Part shown: positions 26,201-39,599 of the stretch, piece after piece
Layout of the letters: each line of letters begins with the position of its first letter
How positions within the stretch are numbered: position 1 is the first letter of the stretch
Source: Temnothorax longispinosus
Lineage: Eukaryota > Arthropoda > Insecta > Hymenoptera > Formicidae
Direction: 5' to 3'
Assembly (NCBI RefSeq): GCF_030848805.1
Contig: NC_092365.1
Span: 16,022,486 to 16,086,485 of the forward strand
DNA: 64,000 nucleotides
Made by a program: the position numbers and the translations under genes
The notes under the pieces: model-generated
The model's input: only the letters and a program-made list of their open reading frames with translations
What the model was told of the DNA's origin: nothing
Databases searched by the model: none

Positions 26201-26838
26201 AGATTTTAGCGACGCGATATTTCCCCTCTTGCAACGCCATCGTCGTTTCTCCGTGTAAATTCGTCGGGATAAGGGGACTCGATAAAACGACCGCGTCGCA
26301 TTTTCCTCCTTTTTTTTCCACCGAAGGCTAAGCCGCAGAAGAGTGCCGGTAGTCGGTAATTCCGTCCAATTAGGACATTCCCAATTAGGAACCTTAACCC
26401 CGCGCGCGGCGTCGACCGTTGTTCCTTCCTGTACCATTCTCCAACTCCCCGGATCTACTACAACGAGGAGAAACTTACGACAAGTCGTTTTCGCCAAATC
26501 TTCGCGAGAGTATTGGAATCTTGTTACGTTCGTTTACCGTTTGGATATCCATTTTCACAGAGACATTTAACGGCATTGCGACCTAACTGTCGCAAATATC
26601 GTTGCACTTAATCTATTTTATTTTTCTTACGTGTTTCGTGTATGTCAGTATGCAATTTAGACACATCTTTTCTATCTGCATATTTTCTATATGCTCGCAC
26701 TTCATAATAATATTTTACATTATTTTTAAGATTAACATATCAATAGCAATACTTCGAATTTAAGTAATGTTTCACTCTGTTAAACTCGAACAAGGATACC
26801 GAGCAATACTGAACGATGTTGTTTACTTATTGTTGCAG

Positions 26839-27018
26839 TCCGAGATCGAGAAATCGCCACTACCGATGATCGGTCCAGGTTTGTCCAACGGTCGCAACAG
26901 CAACTCGTCGTCCACCGACAGTCTGCTATCGCTGTTGATTCCGACGCCGCTGCGAGAGACCCTTTGGGCAACGGTAGCTCTATACCTTGGCTGGAGACTC
27001 GTCTCCCGCTTGCGATAG
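26839..27018 (+). CDS. Gene 1 exon 3: C-terminal tail anchor and stop
   Basis: The final coding exon encodes residues 189-247 and ends at TAG (27016-27018). The acceptor GTTGTTGCAG is strong and the phase is 0, matching exon 2. Residues 193-216 are Ser/Asn/Pro-rich. The end has a hydrophobic segment (about 217-243, with LLSLLIP and LWATVALYLGWRLV) and closes SRLR with no residues after it. A short, moderately hydrophobic C-terminal segment with flanking Arg is typical of mitochondrial outer-membrane tail anchors and recalls the C-terminus of BIM. The BH3-like motif lies seven residues before the exon junction, so motif and tail are on separate exons. A splice form skipping this exon would lose membrane targeting; none is shown here. 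Confidence 0.82.
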   Translation, partial: SEIEKSPLPMIGPGLSNGRNSNSSSTDSLLSLLIPTPLRETLWATVALYLGWRLVSRLR

Positions 27019-27529
27019 ATGCGCCGATCTTGCCCAACCGTTCTGGATGACCCTGCGGGCTCGATCGACGATTGCGTCGGTAGCTAGAACGGCGATATTG
27101 GAAGCCACTAAAATGGAACGGACGGACCGCCGGCAACTCCTTTCCTTCTGCGATCGCGGAAGTCCTGTGTGGAATTCTCTGGACGGATCGTCTCGAGAGA
27201 AGGAGGAGGAAGAGGAGGCAGTCCATGGCGCATACTCCGGATCTCTCTATGTGATCGGATAATGGATTTAATTGAGGTAGAACGCGTCGGAAAGGCGAAT
27301 TGTTCTCTTGTTTGAACATCCACTCCGATAACACAATTGTAACTTTATATTGTCTGTCTTTGTATTTCGCGTTTGCGTTGCGCGGCTACGCGAGAATGCG
27401 CTTGATCGACTTTTTAATCGGTTCCTGAGGGACCATGTGACTGGATATAAAATATTGATATCTTTGATGATGACGATGAAAGTAGTGATAATTATTTGCT
27501 TCTGCGGCGTGCTTCTGATTTCCTTATAA

Positions 27530-27690
27530 TTGACGATTCTGATTAATTTGATGATTGATAATCGATTATATAATAATCGATTTATCTGATAGTTGATAAT
27601 TGACAATTAATAATTGGTAATTGATAATTTTATAATAATTTTTTATATTGATGATTGTGATAATTGATAATAGTAATAATGATGATTGAG
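27530..27690. repeat. AT-rich degenerate TTGATAATT tandem region
   Basis: Degenerate units such as TTGATAATTGA, GATGATTGATAATC and AATTGGTAATTGATAATT follow one another. It is low-complexity and noncoding, 0.5 kb after the gene 1 stop codon. Confidence 0.8.
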
Positions 27691-30600
27691 TTGACGAATC
27701 ATAGTTGCTCTCTACTAAATATATTCCCCTTTATCCCTCCTCTGGGACAAACGGGTAAAATTTATATAAAAAGATCTTTAAGAGATCTTTAGAAAATTGG
27801 CTACGAGATTCCAAAAAAGGTTTTAATTATTTTCTATTGATTAGAAGTCGATGTCGACTGGAGAATCGACCCAATCTATTTACTTGATTGCTATTTATCG
27901 AGAACTGCATGCTATCGATAAATTGTGACTGTGATTGCCGCGGATAATGAAGCGAGGATTAGCAACGGCGGAACAGCGACGTCGAAGTACAAGTGCATTC
28001 TCGCGCGATGCAGGAGTTATTTTCGTACGTAGCTATCTGTTCGTGCCGATAGTTCGCCCTGTGAATTCGTAGGCGAAGGACGAAGGACGGGAGCTTTTTT
28101 AGGGGGGAGGGGGGAGAGGGAAGATAACCCGGGCGAGAATAATAGAATTGCGTATTATGTGGCGATCGGACCCGAGACACGAGGAGGGAGGTATTAAGGG
28201 TGACGGGGGAAACTAAGGACGAGATCCAAAGAGGATTAAACCCAATAATCAAATGATGATCTCATTACGAATAAATAAAGAGAATTAAATAAAGTAGTGT
28301 GATTATATGGGAGCGAGAGAGGGCGGACCATACGCCCCCCAATTCTCTGTCTTCTCTTCGCGCGTCCGTCCCTCTCTTGATCTCGCCAAGGTATAGAAAG
28401 ACTACTTTTCGATATGTGGCTTGTAGATAACGCGGTTCCCCGACCGGTAGCGGTCGACGGAGCAATTCTTGTCCAAGATTTTTTTAACGACGCCGCGCCA
28501 CGACGATGTTTCGCGAGGCTTGCTTATCGTAAATTTCCTCGGAACGAGACAACGAAGATTTTTTAATACGTTTGACAATATCACGAGCCTAACCAACGGA
28601 CCTGTTTCAACTGAATTACAATCAATTCATAGTTACGGTCGATCGGCCTCGCCAGACGTCTACGGTGCGTGAGCGGAATATATGTATATAAAAAGACGTC
28701 GAGAGGGATAACGACGATTCCAAAAATGTTAAGAGGATAGGGGACGAGCGAGGACGTAAGATGGAGACAGGGGAGCAAACTTGTATATGCATAGAGGATT
28801 TATCTAAAGTAATAAAAACTCAGTAATAAGTCGATGTTATAATAATTAAAGTAGATAATCGATAGGCCGAGGATCGCAGCATCTTGATTGGCTAGCTGCG
28901 ACTCCCGTGGACAGTTTTCAAATGATCTCCGGTAGCTTAGCTATTAGTAGGCGCCCTCGTGACATGCGAGACGCCTTTCGTGGCACATCGGAAGGAATAC
29001 CTTCTTCTTTCCCCTGTGCCCTTTCTAACTTGTCTATACTTCTCTTTCCTTCTTTCCCGTTTCTATCTTCTTTCTTCTATCGACAAAAACTGTCTATCGA
29101 TTCTCTGGCTCTAACTCACCTATCCTCAATCTTCTACGCGATCCCCTCCGTTATTTCATTTCCCTGCTTCGCAATTCCATGTTTATCGACGACAGTTCTT
29201 CACTGTTCTGTTGTGCGCGAGTACGTAACGTGCGTAACGTAACGTAATCTCTGATCTCGAACTTAGCGTGTATTGGTAAGAATCGTGTGTTGTGTTCGCT
29301 CGACGATCCAGAGTCTCAATTTTCACGGGCGAGCGGGCTCGAGCCTTCTCATTTTGCGATTTCTCTTAGGGTTCTAGGTAGAAACGGCAGAAGGGCTAGC
29401 CAACGAGTGAGGGGGTAGAAAAACAATCTTTGGGCTTTCTCGTTCGGTTTTAAACTATCGAGACCAAACTATCGAGGCTGCTGTACAGTCGTCCCTGCGT
29501 CCCTGCCGCGCTTTCTCTTCTCCCCGAGTGCAAGTCTATTGCGTTTTCCTTTGTCTCCCTATTGTTAGGATGATCGTGACGTTATTCCGTCGAAGTATTC
29601 CAGTGTGTAGATCTATAGTATTTATTTGTAGGCAATACCGATTTTTCTACCGTCTAATAGGGCCGCATTTTGAGATAAATATATATACGCGCGGGCGGAA
29701 TACATATATATATATATTACTGCCATTTCGAGATAAGCAAATCCTCGCCAGACGCTTCCAAACGGAGCGGCTTTGTGGAAAGTCAATAATGTCGGTGTCC
29801 ATAACACGTAATCTCTAAACAGGAAAATAGTTAGTGTCGTTGAGACAAAGGTATTTAAGGGAATACGAGTATTTGGTACGCGCTGTAAGAAGAGCGTTAT
29901 ACACGGCGAGAAAGCTAATGCGTTGTTCTAATCTTAATACGCGCGGATTGTAGAGTCTTCGTATTTTCACATCGTATAACGCTTCATTCTGTCGTGTTTT
30001 CGCAAGCCATTTCTCATCATCAGGAACTCAGATCCAGTTCCGCGGAACGCGGGTCACTGTTGAATCTAGCACATATCGAGATTATCAAACAATGCATACG
30101 TACTATTATTTGAGGAAATTGAATTATCATCATGCATAAAAAAATGCACATTTAACGAATTCATCCGTAATTTTTATACATTATAAATAATTGACTGCAT
30201 TTTTTAAATATTTACTAAAAAATGACTAAAATATCCAATAGATATTAAATTACAAAGTTTTAAATTAAACTCTTTCTTATGGAATTCAAATTTTATTTAA
30301 CTAAATTGTATTTACAATTTTACATCGACGAAATTCTTTTTTATATTTATTCAAAACTTTCGCCTCCTACATCAGCGTGCCAAAATTTGATCAAATTATC
30401 AAAATTTAAATAATATTCGTGCCAATAATCGAACATCAGATTCAACTATCAGAACTATTAACAAATGTCGCGAGAAGGATTATCTAGATTCAACGGTGAT
30501 TAGCTTCCCGCAGTCGGTAGAATTTCCAATCTTCGATCGGGTTTCCTCTGTGCAGCTTGCTCCTTTCACGGAGAGAGCACGCAAAGGTACAAGATTATCA

Positions 30601-30864
30601 TGTATACATATTTGATATAGCTAGTATTCGTCATTGTATCGCGGGAGCCAAACCACGAGCTAAGAGGGCAACTCTTTCTCGGTGGAGGTTGTTGCATTGC
30701 ATTCCGACCAAAGGGAAAATTCCTGTTTTCCTGCAGCGCGGTGAAACGAGACGCGAGACGGCCTAAAAAAGGTCGCGGCCATTTAATCCTTTTACTTCGT
30801 AGATAGGGAAAGGCAGAGCGAATTCGCGAGCCCCCGCCATTTATGGCTCGGGGGCGGATATATA

Positions 30865-30868
<4 letters not shown>

Positions 30869-30920
<52 letters not shown>
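30869..30920. repeat. (AT)26 microsatellite
   Basis: An uninterrupted AT dinucleotide run, followed by shorter TATA and TGTG runs to about 30953. It creates a spurious 188-codon minus-strand frame with an alternating Tyr-Ile string. Confidence 0.97.
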
Positions 30921-30922
<2 letters not shown>

Positions 30923-32317
30923 CGTGTATATATATATATGTGTGTGTATGTGTGTCGGAGGAAAATTGAAAGTGAGAAAACACGGCGCATGTACATAGTC
31001 GCTTCTCTCGGGGCCGTAAACGCAGTAATGACCTAAGGTTTCTTTCCCGGTATGTTTCTTTTTTTTTACCTTTTTTTGTTCGTTTTCTAGAATTAATTGC
31101 TCTGTAGAAGCACTTAGGTAGTAGTCAGTCATATTGAGAGTATAGTAATGATATATGAATAAACGTATATAAAAGTATATATATAATGGAAGACATATAT
31201 GTATATATATATAAAATATATATATTTTAAATGGTATAGTTGAGGATATTACTGTTTCGAGAGATAACCTGATGGAGAGAATTGTATATTTCGAAGGGGC
31301 GCGAGCCCGGAGAAAGTATAACGGAGAGGTGGTGTTAAGGGTAGTGGAGACGATGGTTCTTCGGAGATTGATGGAGGTATTGATGGACGTAGGTCGAAGG
31401 TGGGAAATAAGCTGTAACTGTGACTATTGTGGATCGTGGGGGGCAGGCTGTTGATACGCTTACTCGAGAGCTTAACACAGGATTAATTTAGACACATTTT
31501 TGGAACAACGTAGGAAAACACGAGAAAAGCGGTCTTCTCGAGGGTCTTCTTGCGTTTAATGGAGCAGTCTGGAGCATGCATGTGCATTCGCAATTTTCAA
31601 TACGTTCAAACACGAAATCTGACAAAAAAAAGGACCAGCAGTAGATGCAGCCCGCCCATCCGAGATCCCCGCGCGTCAAAGCGTCACTGTGATCTCGTAA
31701 TTATTAATAAAATATCCGATTATTATAAAGAATAATCATACGAATACTATGATATATCCTTTTCCCCCCCTTTCCGTGAACAAGAAAAAACTCTCGGAGA
31801 CACGATCTAAACGTATTTTCGCAACTATAACTGAAGTTGCGCCTCTTATTGCATTTCTTTCTTCTCTCACCTTGTTCTGTTTTTTCTTTTTTTCTTAATT
31901 TTTATAGTACGCGTTTGCGCGCGCGTTAGTTTGTAAAAGTAAAGTTATAAGTGTATCTTAATAAATCTTTCATATGATCTCTCGGAGGTATCGATTGTTA
32001 GGCGAATTCAGCGGCCGACGCCGTTCGTTTCCGCCCATCCGCGTACAGAGAAACCTGTTTCTCTCTCTTTCTCACATCTCATTCCCGAATTCCTCTCTCA
32101 ACATGGCTTATCAAAACGAATGGCATCGGTGCTCGATTGGCCGTACCTCAGTTAGTTAAAGATAGAATTAAGCGGTTAAAGAGAGATAAACATTATATTG
32201 GACGCGAGGGAAGACGAGGGACGTTGTTGTAGCGATCTTATTCGAATAACTAGGTTTATAACAACGAAAACTTTATCGCTGCGTTCGCACTCAGTAATCA
32301 TCTATATAGCACGATCA

Positions 32318-32366
32318 CTGATTATTATTATTCTTATTACTGATTATTATTATTATTTCTATTATT
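32318..32366. repeat. (ATT)n-rich tract
   Basis: Imperfect ATT trinucleotide repeats in the coding-free tract downstream of gene 1. Confidence 0.85.
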
Positions 32367-35300
32367 ATACTCGCAAAACATATAAAAGCTCGAGGTCTCA
32401 AACTCCCCGGCGCTGTAAAGAAATAATCGACTAGTCTTATTGGACCAACCATTGAGATTCGTGTATTTTTGTTTAACGCATATTTTCTAAGATCGAGATT
32501 TTCCCCTCTACATACATACATATATATATATACATATATACATATATATTTACAAATATATATATATTTTTTGTTTTAAATAATTGATCAATCCCCCTTC
32601 CTCCCGCGATTCTCTCACCTCTTCTATAAACATGATCCCGAAGTACCGAGTTCGAAAGCATCAGGGGCGAGGCTCTCTCGGGTTCGCTCGCTGTGATGGC
32701 AGTCCTTTGACAGGACTCCCCACAGGATATTGCTCGGCGCGAGACGCGAGACGAAGAGAGCGGCCGTCTCGATTGAGAGACATCGCGTCTGACGCACTTG
32801 TCTCCATAAAAGACCATCTCCAACAGTAATAAATTATTGTAATAATGCGCGGGAGATATTTGATCTTTGCAGCAGTATTTAAACCGGGGCAGGACTTGAT
32901 CGCGATTGATTGTGATCTTTTCGTTCCAATCGACACTCTTCTCGCGCTTTTACGGCGAGTGTGGGCAAGCCCCGGTTCAAATAACACATAAAAATGAATG
33001 TATCGAAGAGCAAGAACTCGTTGTACACATATAATTACATGTGTGTGTGTACACACATATACATATACAGTTACACGATACACGTAACATACATGGACAT
33101 ACACTTGCCCTTAGTACTATTATAATCGTCTAAGACCTTATGAGAAATTTTATTTGCTCAGACTGTATAAGTTTGCCATAAATTGACTGTTGTACGTTCT
33201 TCGAATGTGTAGTAGTACTCGTGTTTAGAAGTAAGGGAATTATTCGCGATTATTCTGTCGCTCCAGCCACAGTCAGGTGCCAACCGTCGCTCACGGTTTT
33301 GTTCTCCTTAGCGGAGTATGTTGGGACACGCAGCAGTGACCCGCAACTCCGATTGATAGATCGATCGTTTGACGCGTGCCACTTGGAAACCCCCGCTTTT
33401 CTAAGGGTCTCTCGGGGTGACTCTCTCGTTCGATGTCCGAAATACGCACCGCAATTTAATCTTGTCCGCTAATTCTTAATTCGCGCGATTATGTCGTCTT
33501 ATGTCTCGCATATTATAATTTACATTATGAGCTGTCAAATATACAAACATGACACAAATATCTTTTTATTCTTGACGAATTCTTTAATTATCAACTTTTT
33601 CGCTATTGTGATTGCTGGGGAAAATCTCTTTCTTGGAAAATATTCCAATAACAATGTTAATATACATAATATTCAGCGTTTTACATATTTGTGTACTGTA
33701 TTTGATGCAAATTTGCTCTCGACATTTTGCGTATACTATTCGTCATTTTTTGTGAAACGTTAATCGGATTAAAGCGAAAAGCGAGCGAGTCACACTCGGC
33801 GGACCGCCTTTGCCTATCCCTGCGCTATGTAATCTTTTGTATTCCACTTAAAAATAGCAAGAAGTTTATAAACTCCGAATGCCTACAAAATACGTTACCT
33901 GTAGCCAAATGTCCCGTGGACCATATAGACCGCCGCGATCTATTCGTTATTTGCGAGAAAAAGAGAAAACGACAGAAAGAAAGAAAGAGAGAGAAGAAAC
34001 TTGGATCGACCGAGCGTGCGTGAGATCGTATGACAGGGGAACAGAGAGAAAGAGAGCGAGAGTGAGAGAGAAAAACAGAATAACTCTTGATAACAAAAAA
34101 GAAGAAATTTTAACCGTTAGAATTTCTCCCAGGACGGGCGTTATGGAGTCTCTCAAGTCGTATGTAAAGCTCGCAGCTGCCTTGTGATAGAGTCTGGACT
34201 GCAAATAATTCTAACACAGAAAAATCGTAATCAGATTGTAAAAGACTGTCAAAGGAATACGATCTTTATGTGTACATACACATAGAGATAAAAGGAAACA
34301 TAAATATAACGGTAAAGACAATACATCTCGTCAATCAATTTTCGTCCAGCTGACCAATCCAAAGAAGCGACCAAATAAATGAGGAGGGAAATGATGCGAG
34401 CGCTTGCACGACGCTTGAGGTGCTGTCCTTTTTCTTTTCGTTTTTTTTTCTATCGATTTCGCGATATTGACGATGCTATACGCGTGTCTGTATATTTTTT
34501 CTTTTGTTTTTTTATTTTTAGATATATATGTATATGTATATCTTTCGTTTTGCTTCGAATATCCCGATGCGAGTGATTGGACGGAAGATGTACGGCGGTC
34601 ACGTGATATATATTATACAAATATATGGTATTATGTAATAATCTCCCCTTCTTAGTGCAGATGTAAGCGAAAGAGAGCAGAATACTATTGATTTGTTTTG
34701 TTTTAGTTTTGACTCTTTTTTTTTGTCTCCTCTATTAGTCCCGATTCTTTCGTAACGATCCACTTCTTCCCTTCGTCACTCTTCACGTCTTCTCTCCCAA
34801 CTCGACTTTACCCTCCTCTCTTTTTTCGTTTCTCCTCGCCTCCAATTAAATTTCGGCTTAAGACGCGGAGCTTGGTCGCTCTCTGAGCAGCCCGGGAGTG
34901 TTCTCAAGGTGTAGAGGAGAGCCAGAACATTCGAGTTCCTCCTCCGTGCTCGTTTCTTCCTGTCTCTTCGACGGGAGCAAGGACTGCCGTAACAATCTAC
35001 GCAGAATATGGAGAATATTCGCGTACTTTGTTTCTTTCTTTCTAGTTTTTTTTCCCCCTACCGTTACTCTTCCCTCTTGTCTCTTCTCCTGTCTTTACGT
35101 CCTCCTCTTCTCTTTCGCGCTGTATCGGTGTTTTTAGTTTTAAACGAATGTATGGTCGCGCGATCGTTGGTACACGCCTCGGCTTCTCTCGGGAAACCGT
35201 ATTCGAGGAACGCTCCGATTATCGCGCATGAGTTCGAAAGTGAACGATGAAAGTGATACGCGTAGCGAGGAGCCGATGCGTGGCCGGCGTGCGGATCTAA

Positions 35301-35460
35301 TCATACGATGCTGTGCTATCATAAGTCATTACATATACCATATGTTATTGATTACTTTTGATTTTAGTTTATGACAATTTTTCGTGTTATTAATTTTATT
35401 GAGTATGATTTTAAGTACTATGTGCGAACGTCTATCATTATTATCTATTATCTATTGATA

Positions 35461-35555
35461 GATTATTATTATTATTACCGGATTTATTATTATTATATTA
35501 TTATTATTAATATTATATTAATATTAATATCATCATTATTATGATTATTATTATC
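35461..35555. repeat. (ATT)n-rich tract
   Basis: A long imperfect ATT and ATATT repeat near the end of the coding-free tract downstream of gene 1. Confidence 0.85.
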
Positions 35556-36200
35556 ATTGTAATCTTAATATTTTGTAAACATTACCACTCCCTATGGTCG
35601 ATTATTTTTACGAATCGCTCTCGCGTCCGCTGCCCGACCGTCGTCGGTCGATGGAGCGCCTTGAAAGCCGCCGCTTCAACGTGCCCGACTTACTCGACTA
35701 CACTTTTGTTCTTCTCCCTTTCACGCTCGTTTCTCTCGTGACACGGCGCCTTCGAGGCGCGACGTCGACCATTGGGAGTTCGCAAAGGGACGGGGACATC
35801 TCTCCGCTACCCGCATGTCTTTCATTGTACAGATTTTTTCACTTTTATATAGTTATCGATATATCATAACGTTACGCAACTTCGATTGCGACGGTGGCCA
35901 CTTATGCGTCGCCGTATCATTATTGTACTTTTTGATTTTTCTATTGAATAAATGTGAACACGCCGAAAGCATTAACATGTGCGTCTTTGCATTATACGTT
36001 ACCATACCGTTCCTTTTCCTAGACCTATCTTTTGACATCTTGCGTTATACTTATATGATCGTATATCATTTGTTTCATAAAACGCTGCAAAATCAGAGAA
36101 AATTTTTATTCCGAGTTATATAATATAAACAAACGAATAAATAACCCAAATATAGTATATATATTTTATTTAATATAATAAAGTAGAGATAGAGAGTAAA

Positions 36201-39200
36201 GTTTTGTTTCAATTTATTATTATTATAGCTTTATATAACGCTCTTGATTGTCCAATTCGTATCGATCTACGCGGATTGGTCATGGCGTTTAGAATCGTTC
36301 TAATGGGTTTCCTGAGACGTGCCATCTGCGAGGCTCATTACTAAGGGATGCGACCGCAAACCAATCGAGCGTTGTGCTCCGTTCTATTCAGTGTTGTGAA
36401 TCTAATGCGAACCGCAAGACGTTGGTTGCGTTCTGTATACCAGATTAGAGCGTGGCAATTGCTTTGTAACGAGACAACGGTACATGCAAATCGGCAAATT
36501 GAAATATTAACGAGACGGAAGCTACTAATGTCTTCCAACGTATAATGTGTATCTCTATGGCGGAATAAGATAGCTGCAATATTGTTATGCGTTAAATAGC
36601 TTTTTATGACTGAAAATAACTTTTGAAAATAAAGACGAAATCAATACGCGATGGTAACGCATTGTGCAAATTTTATCATTAGGGACATTCTGGCGTATCG
36701 CATTTGCAGATTGCGCTGCACTGGAGAATTGCGTATCGGTGGTATTGAATAACGAGCGTGCATATATGCCGCCAAGCATATGCATCCCGTGAATTTCCCC
36801 CTTTCAATCCTCATTTCTGTCGCGATTTTCGCTCGCGGTGTTTCTCCACGGATTAACTCGATCCGCAACAACAGCAAACAAGAGGAGCGCGCACGTCCGA
36901 CGTGTAACTGAAAAAAAGATGACGCCGATGCAACAGCATACGTGGAAAACATTGGCAACGCTTCGCCATGTTTTTAATAACGTCGGCTATATATATCGGA
37001 AACGCAGGTGCGGAAAGTCGAATAAAGCGAGAATACACAATTGGAATAGCGGAGCTATGGAAACTACAGTGATCAATGTGAAACAATAGGTTTAACTGAA
37101 TGCGCAAACTATCAATTATTTTCTACATATAGTCTCTCCTGTTGAAAATATCGTATTGCACTCATACATATGCGATGGTCAAAAATTACTTTTTATCACT
37201 GCGAATATGGAGACCATCTACAAGCTTTGACTCAAAGATTGTAGATGGTCTCTCTCTTAAAAGCATAAATAAAAGATAACTTTTTTCAGTTAAGTCCACG
37301 TATTCTAATTAAATCTTTTTTAAAAAAGTAATTTGATTATATATTTTTTAATAATCTCGATGGTAATGTGTCTCGGGCAATAAATATCCTTTTCGAAGAA
37401 TATTTTTCTTCTTATCTTTAATACCGCCGTTCATCCTCGATCAATTCGGAAACTGCGTGCAAACAAGGCAAAAGCGCGTCCGGTCGGGGCGTAAATGAAA
37501 AATGCATTCGCAAATCCGCGCGCCGATGCGTTGCATCGCTGCGCGCGCGATATTCACGGGAATCGTAGGATGGAGGATGGAGGATGGAGGAAACTACGAA
37601 AGTGTGCGGTGCATCGCAACGGGGGTGGCAAGCGGGAGTTAAACCGAGTGCACATGTCGCCAAAACGCGCGTGTCACCGGGTAGAGAAGCGACGGTATAT
37701 CTGGCGTGCATCCATATGCAGATCCCCATTGATATGACAACATTTACATACTGCATATTCGCTCTGGGCCATATACTCGCTCGCCAATTCCCCATTGTTG
37801 GCTTTCGGCCACCAGTGCGTTTGATTGACATTATTGGTCGCGCCGCTGACACCAGATTACATTTCTATTTGCATACATTCGCGAACCAGTTTGAGCCCAA
37901 CCGCTCGTACTATTGTCCCTCCCTCGTCCTGCGTGTATTTCGGCGGCGTTTTTCGTCCTGCTCCTGTGCCGACGATTGGCCAACGATTTTCGTTCTAGTG
38001 TCGAAGCCTTTCGCGCGGTTATACGCGTGTCATATTTTTCCACGCGGAAATGTGCGCAGGGTGCAGGTGCGACGTCGATAGACGCCGGTGATTTGGCAGG
38101 GGCTGCGATTTCGCTTGATGGTGGTGCAATCTGTTACGCGTTTTTAGGGACTGTTATTTAGATATTCATCGAGGTTTTTGCGATAGATAAATCTGAACAA
38201 ACGCGCCCCTTCGTCTCTACATGACACTTCTACAGGACTTAATTATTTTCAATCAATTTACTCCCCATATAAAACTCGGATACATAAGATATATAAGGTA
38301 TTTTCCACTTTAACTATCACACAAGCGTAATCATATATGCAACGTTAATAATTTTTTATTGGCTAAACAGCACCGCTTTATTACATGAATATTTTAATAT
38401 ACGCGCGTTATGCACGAGCAGTTTTTGCGCAGCTTTGTGTGAAACATCCACAAAAAATACACATCGCCTCGTTTCTTTAATCGCCGTACGGTGTGAAATG
38501 AGTGCACGTGTCGACATTTTCCACTGGCCGCACCGCGTCGTACTATCAAATAAAGATTTTTACGTAATCGGGCCCGGCGAGAGGAAGATCGCGGCTTCCG
38601 TCCGATTAGACATCGCTACGAAAGAAACAATGGGCAGTCAATCACAAAAGGGCGCGTGTCAGGCGTTAGTGGTGGTTAGCCCTTTATTGGTAGCCCTTTG
38701 GCCCGTGAAATATGAGCGTCATTGCCTTTGTCCGCGGATAAGCGACGCGCGGATATTAAACGCGGATTACGTGTGTCGCAGATGAACCGAGGATGGCGAG
38801 CTTTACGCGCGAAAATCAGGCGATGCGTGCGCGAAACCGCTCGTACGGAAAAAGAGCAACGCGCTCGATAGTTCAGAGAATTTGAATGGATCGGTGATTA
38901 ATTGTTCTTGATCATTTATTAAGTTCGAACCGCGTGGGAAAAAAGTAGGCTCTTAATGAGAATAACATTATTTGTGAAACTTGAAAAATAGTTAACGAAA
39001 TTCCAAAAGCTATGTTTAAGTCCATGTCCTATTGGACATGTAATAATATCAGAATGTATATTGAAAGTTTAAATAAACGGACACACGATAACTTCGAGAA
39101 TCACAGACGTTAGATGCAAGCGATGTTAGATACAACGGCGAGAATACGGGTCAATGTTAACGATCATACTTTCCCCCGTTGCGTTGCAATAGTAAACAGT

Positions 39201-39427
39201 CACCGTTGCAACGTGCGATCGGACAAAAAATCGCAAATGACTTAACACGCGACTTATTGCGTCGCGGACACTGCACGGATTTCCTCCGCTCTCGCTCGTG
39301 CCACGCGCGTGACTTATTTTCTGCGTACGTCAGGTGTTTTGTATAAGTGTTAGTATTTTGTATCGCGCGACACATGAAACTGGGCCAGGATCTAAGATGA
39401 TTCAAAGTGGCGAACGTGACGATGGTG
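36201..39427. other. Intergenic region, no gene recognised
   Basis: It contains AT-rich stretches and moderately GC-rich patches (36.3-36.5, 37.4-38.1, 38.45-38.85 kb). Open frames of up to 165 codons (37584-38081) show no motif, and several overlap on opposite strands. A small perfect hairpin lies at 37210-37252 and a GGATGGA triplet repeat near 37568. Confidence 0.5.
37210..37252. repeat. 14-bp-arm perfect inverted repeat
   Basis: GAGACCATCTACAA at 37210-37223 faces its exact reverse complement at 37239-37252 across a 15-nt loop. A T-rich run follows only after about 20 nt. No role can be assigned. Confidence 0.7.
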
Positions 39428-39551
39428 CGGTTACATTACAATACGATGACTAACTTTATAGATAAGGATAACCGCGTGCGCAGAAAACGCTTTCGGTCGT
39501 TGTTTGCAGCATGAAGGATAGAATTATTCCGTATCTACTATATGTCTATCA
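39428..39551 (+). repeat. ~120-bp inverted repeat, left copy
   Basis: This segment is the reverse complement of 41265-41381 with a few substitutions and small indels. Shared blocks include CTTTATAGATAAGGATAACC, AGAAAACGCTTTCG and TATTCCGTATCTACTATATG. The two copies enclose about 1.7 kb, so they may be the long terminal inverted repeats of a roughly 2-kb element. Confidence 0.85.
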
Positions 39552-39580
39552 CGTGCGGTAGAAAAGGCATCATACGTTTC

Positions 39581-39599
39581 TGTGTGTGTGTGTGTGTGT
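39581..39599. repeat. (TG)n microsatellite
   Basis: A TG dinucleotide run just inside the left inverted-repeat copy. Confidence 0.9.

Larger units (their letters stand above)
19303..26838 (+). other. Gene 1 intron 2 (7.5 kb)
   Basis: The intron runs from GTCAGT at 19303 to TTGTTGCAG at 26838. It holds the hairpin at 19370-19467, a diverged direct duplication (20523-20645 and 21140-21275), an ATA microsatellite at 23275-23292, and CpG-rich islands at about 22.0-23.2, 23.5-24.1, 24.9-25.5 and 25.8-26.5 kb. Long frames at 23504-24007 and 25922-26497 (minus) have no known motifs and are treated as noncoding. Confidence 0.7.
27019..36200 (+). other. Coding-free tract after gene 1, candidate very long 3' UTR
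   Basis: No exon with splice signals is found on either strand. The tract is rich in simple repeats (ATT, TA and TTGATAAT-like runs) and T-rich strings mixed with CpG-rich pieces, and it lacks the fold-back elements seen on both sides. AATAAA-type signals occur at 28270, about 28812, about 35945 and about 36135. It could be an extended 3' UTR of gene 1, a separate noncoding transcript, or plain intergenic DNA. Choosing between these needs transcript data. Confidence 0.35.

Noticed and set aside
25922..26497. 191-codon open frame on the minus strand
   Set aside because: No recognisable domain, not flanked by sites that fit another exon, and lies inside gene 1 intron 2 on the opposite strand.
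30566..31132. 188-codon minus-strand frame with a Tyr-Ile repeat
   Set aside because: The repeat is the translation of the (AT)26 microsatellite.
37584..38081. 165-codon open frame on the + strand
   Set aside because: No motif, overlaps minus-strand frames of 144 and 70 codons, no usable splice context.
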